Positions 63,061 through 64,000 of a DNA stretch of 64,000 nucleotides are shown here, piece by piece. The position numbers and the translations under genes are program-made. The notes below the pieces were generated by a model. The model did no database searches, was not told the origin of the DNA, and saw only the letters and a program-made list of their open reading frames with translations. The stretch's first letter is position 1, and every line of letters starts with the position of its first letter. The DNA lies in the NCBI RefSeq assembly GCF_026012015.1, contig NZ_BRXR01000001.1:2567501-2631500 (forward strand), in the 5' to 3' direction. The DNA comes from Clostridium omnivorum (lineage in GTDB: Bacteria; Bacillota; Clostridia; Clostridiales; Clostridiaceae).

Positions 63061-64000
63061 ATGAAGGAAAATTTGAAGAATAGCATAAGTAACTATTTTT
63101 CAAACGGTCCTAAGGTAGTAATGATTTTTATGCTAGTACTTATGAGTGCTACATTGGTGATTTCTGCCACGAGAAAGACAGTTACAGTCTCCATAGATGG
63201 GAAGGAAATTAATATAACAACCTTCAGAAGGACCTTTAAAACAGCATTGGAGGCCAACGACATAGCCGTAGGACCAAAGGACAAAACAACACCTAGTCTA
63301 GACACCAGGGTAAATAAGAAAGACAAAATATATATCAAAAGGGCAGTTAATGTTGAAGTCGCTGTGGATGGAAAAGACTTGAATATTCAAACTGCAGAAG
63401 ACAACATAGAGAAAATGCTTGATGCTGAAAGAATAGATGTAGCTGACTATGATAAGGTAGTTCCTTCAGTGAAGGAACCTATTACCGAAGGACTTAAAGT
63501 CTCTGTAACAAGAGTTGAAGCAAAAATGATCAAGGAAACTAAAACCTTGGATTATGCAACTGTTATTAAGAATGACGATAACTCTGAAAAGGGAAACACA
63601 AAGGTTCTCCAAGATGGAGAACAAGGTGAAAAGGTAGTAGCTACAAGAGTTATTTACGAAAATGGAAAAGAAATATCAAGGCAAGTAGTGAATGAAACCG
63701 TGACTAAGCAGCCAGTTCAAAAGGTTGTAGCAGTTGGAACCTTAAGTTCCTACACTCCTTCTCGTGGTAGCACGAAGATATTGTATAATAAATCAATGAG
63801 AGTAAAGGCTACAGCTTATAGCGCTGGTTATGAAGATACAGGAAAGAATCCTGGAGATCCCGGCTATGAGAGAACTGCTACAGGTACTATAGCAAAAAGA
63901 AATCCTAATGGATATAGTACAATTGCAGTTGATCCATCAGTTATTCCACTTGGTACTAAATTATACGTAGAAGGCTACGGTTATGCAATTGCTGAAGATA
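63061..64000 (+). CDS. YabE-like cell-wall protein with DUF348, G5 and 3D domains (partial)
   Basis: 313 residues before the window ends. A signal/anchor segment (about 18-36) is followed by two DUF348 repeats (about 40-150, TVTVSIDGKEINITT, VEVAVDGKDLNIQTAED), a G5 domain (about 165-230, VLQDGEQGEKVVATRVIYEN), and the start of a 3D domain (MRVKATAYSAGYEDTG, AVDPSVIPLGTKLYVEGYG). The 3D domain is a lytic-transglycosylase-like barrel related to RpfB/MltA; the second and third catalytic Asp regions are near the right edge. Probably remodels peptidoglycan. GAGGAGG precedes the ATG. Confidence 0.93.
   Translation, partial: MKENLKNSISNYFSNGPKVVMIFMLVLMSATLVISATRKTVTVSIDGKEINITTFRRTFKTALEANDIAVGPKDKTTPSLDTRVNKKDKIYIKRAVNVEVAVDGKDLNIQTAEDNIEKMLDAERIDVADYDKVVPSVKEPITEGLKVSVTRVEAKMIKETKTLDYATVIKNDDNSEKGNTKVLQDGEQGEKVVATRVIYENGKEISRQVVNETVTKQPVQKVVAVGTLSSYTPSRGSTKILYNKSMRVKATAYSAGYEDTGKNPGDPGYERTATGTIAKRNPNGYSTIAVDPSVIPLGTKLYVEGYGYAIAED

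Overview
The window looks like chromosome of a low-GC, spore-forming Clostridium-like Firmicute. The DNA is AT-rich, Shine-Dalgarno sites are strong (AGGAGG-type), and there are an alpha/beta SASP, a CwlD germination amidase, a YheC/D spore-coat ATP-grasp protein, c-di-GMP-I riboswitches, a Met T-box and a sufCBDSU operon. No tRNA, rRNA or CRISPR array was seen. All family names come from reading motifs in the translations; no search was run.

Left part (1-15,000), mostly housekeeping and sporulation. It holds the tail of a sensor kinase, a lipoprotein, the SASP, birA, cwlD, the YheC/D protein, a DUF2334 lipoprotein and a large SWIM/SNF2 helicase. A three-gene minus-strand operon follows (VanZ-like, PadR, and a SEDS protein with a permease-prefix domain), then a T-box-controlled metG.

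Centre (15,000-43,500), an Rhs polymorphic-toxin locus. A c-di-GMP-I riboswitch precedes a giant secreted YD-repeat protein of about 3,336 residues. Its conserved core is followed by two peptidoglycan-binding domains, a hydrophobic pretoxin module and a C-terminal toxin, with an immunity gene directly downstream. The next 18 kb is a graveyard and library of displaced tips. It contains at least nine further toxin or toxin-remnant units, most with an intact cognate immunity gene. They are separated by recurring palindromic spacers with terminator hairpins, and in three places by the N-terminal fragment of a tyrosine recombinase joined to the same point of the rhs core. Long near-identical stretches (core, peptidoglycan-binding and pretoxin modules) would allow homologous recombination to swap a stored toxin onto the full-length gene.

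43,500-48,900 holds two tandem, partly duplicated LPQTG-anchored surface proteins, each behind its own c-di-GMP-I riboswitch. The Rhs protein and these proteins therefore look like one c-di-GMP surface and contact regulon. A membrane-anchored exported protein follows; its ribosome-binding site is the 3' end of an unidentified structured RNA element.

Right part (49,000-64,000) holds sufCBDSU, a MASE3-PAS histidine kinase, a chemotaxis receptor, small hypothetical proteins, a cold-shock protein, a DUF362 ferredoxin-like protein, tatD (behind a second, tandem copy of the structured RNA element) and the start of a YabE-like DUF348/G5/3D protein that runs off the window. metG, tatD and yabE are neighbours in many Firmicutes. 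Here metG is 47 kb away from the other two, with the Rhs locus and other genes between.
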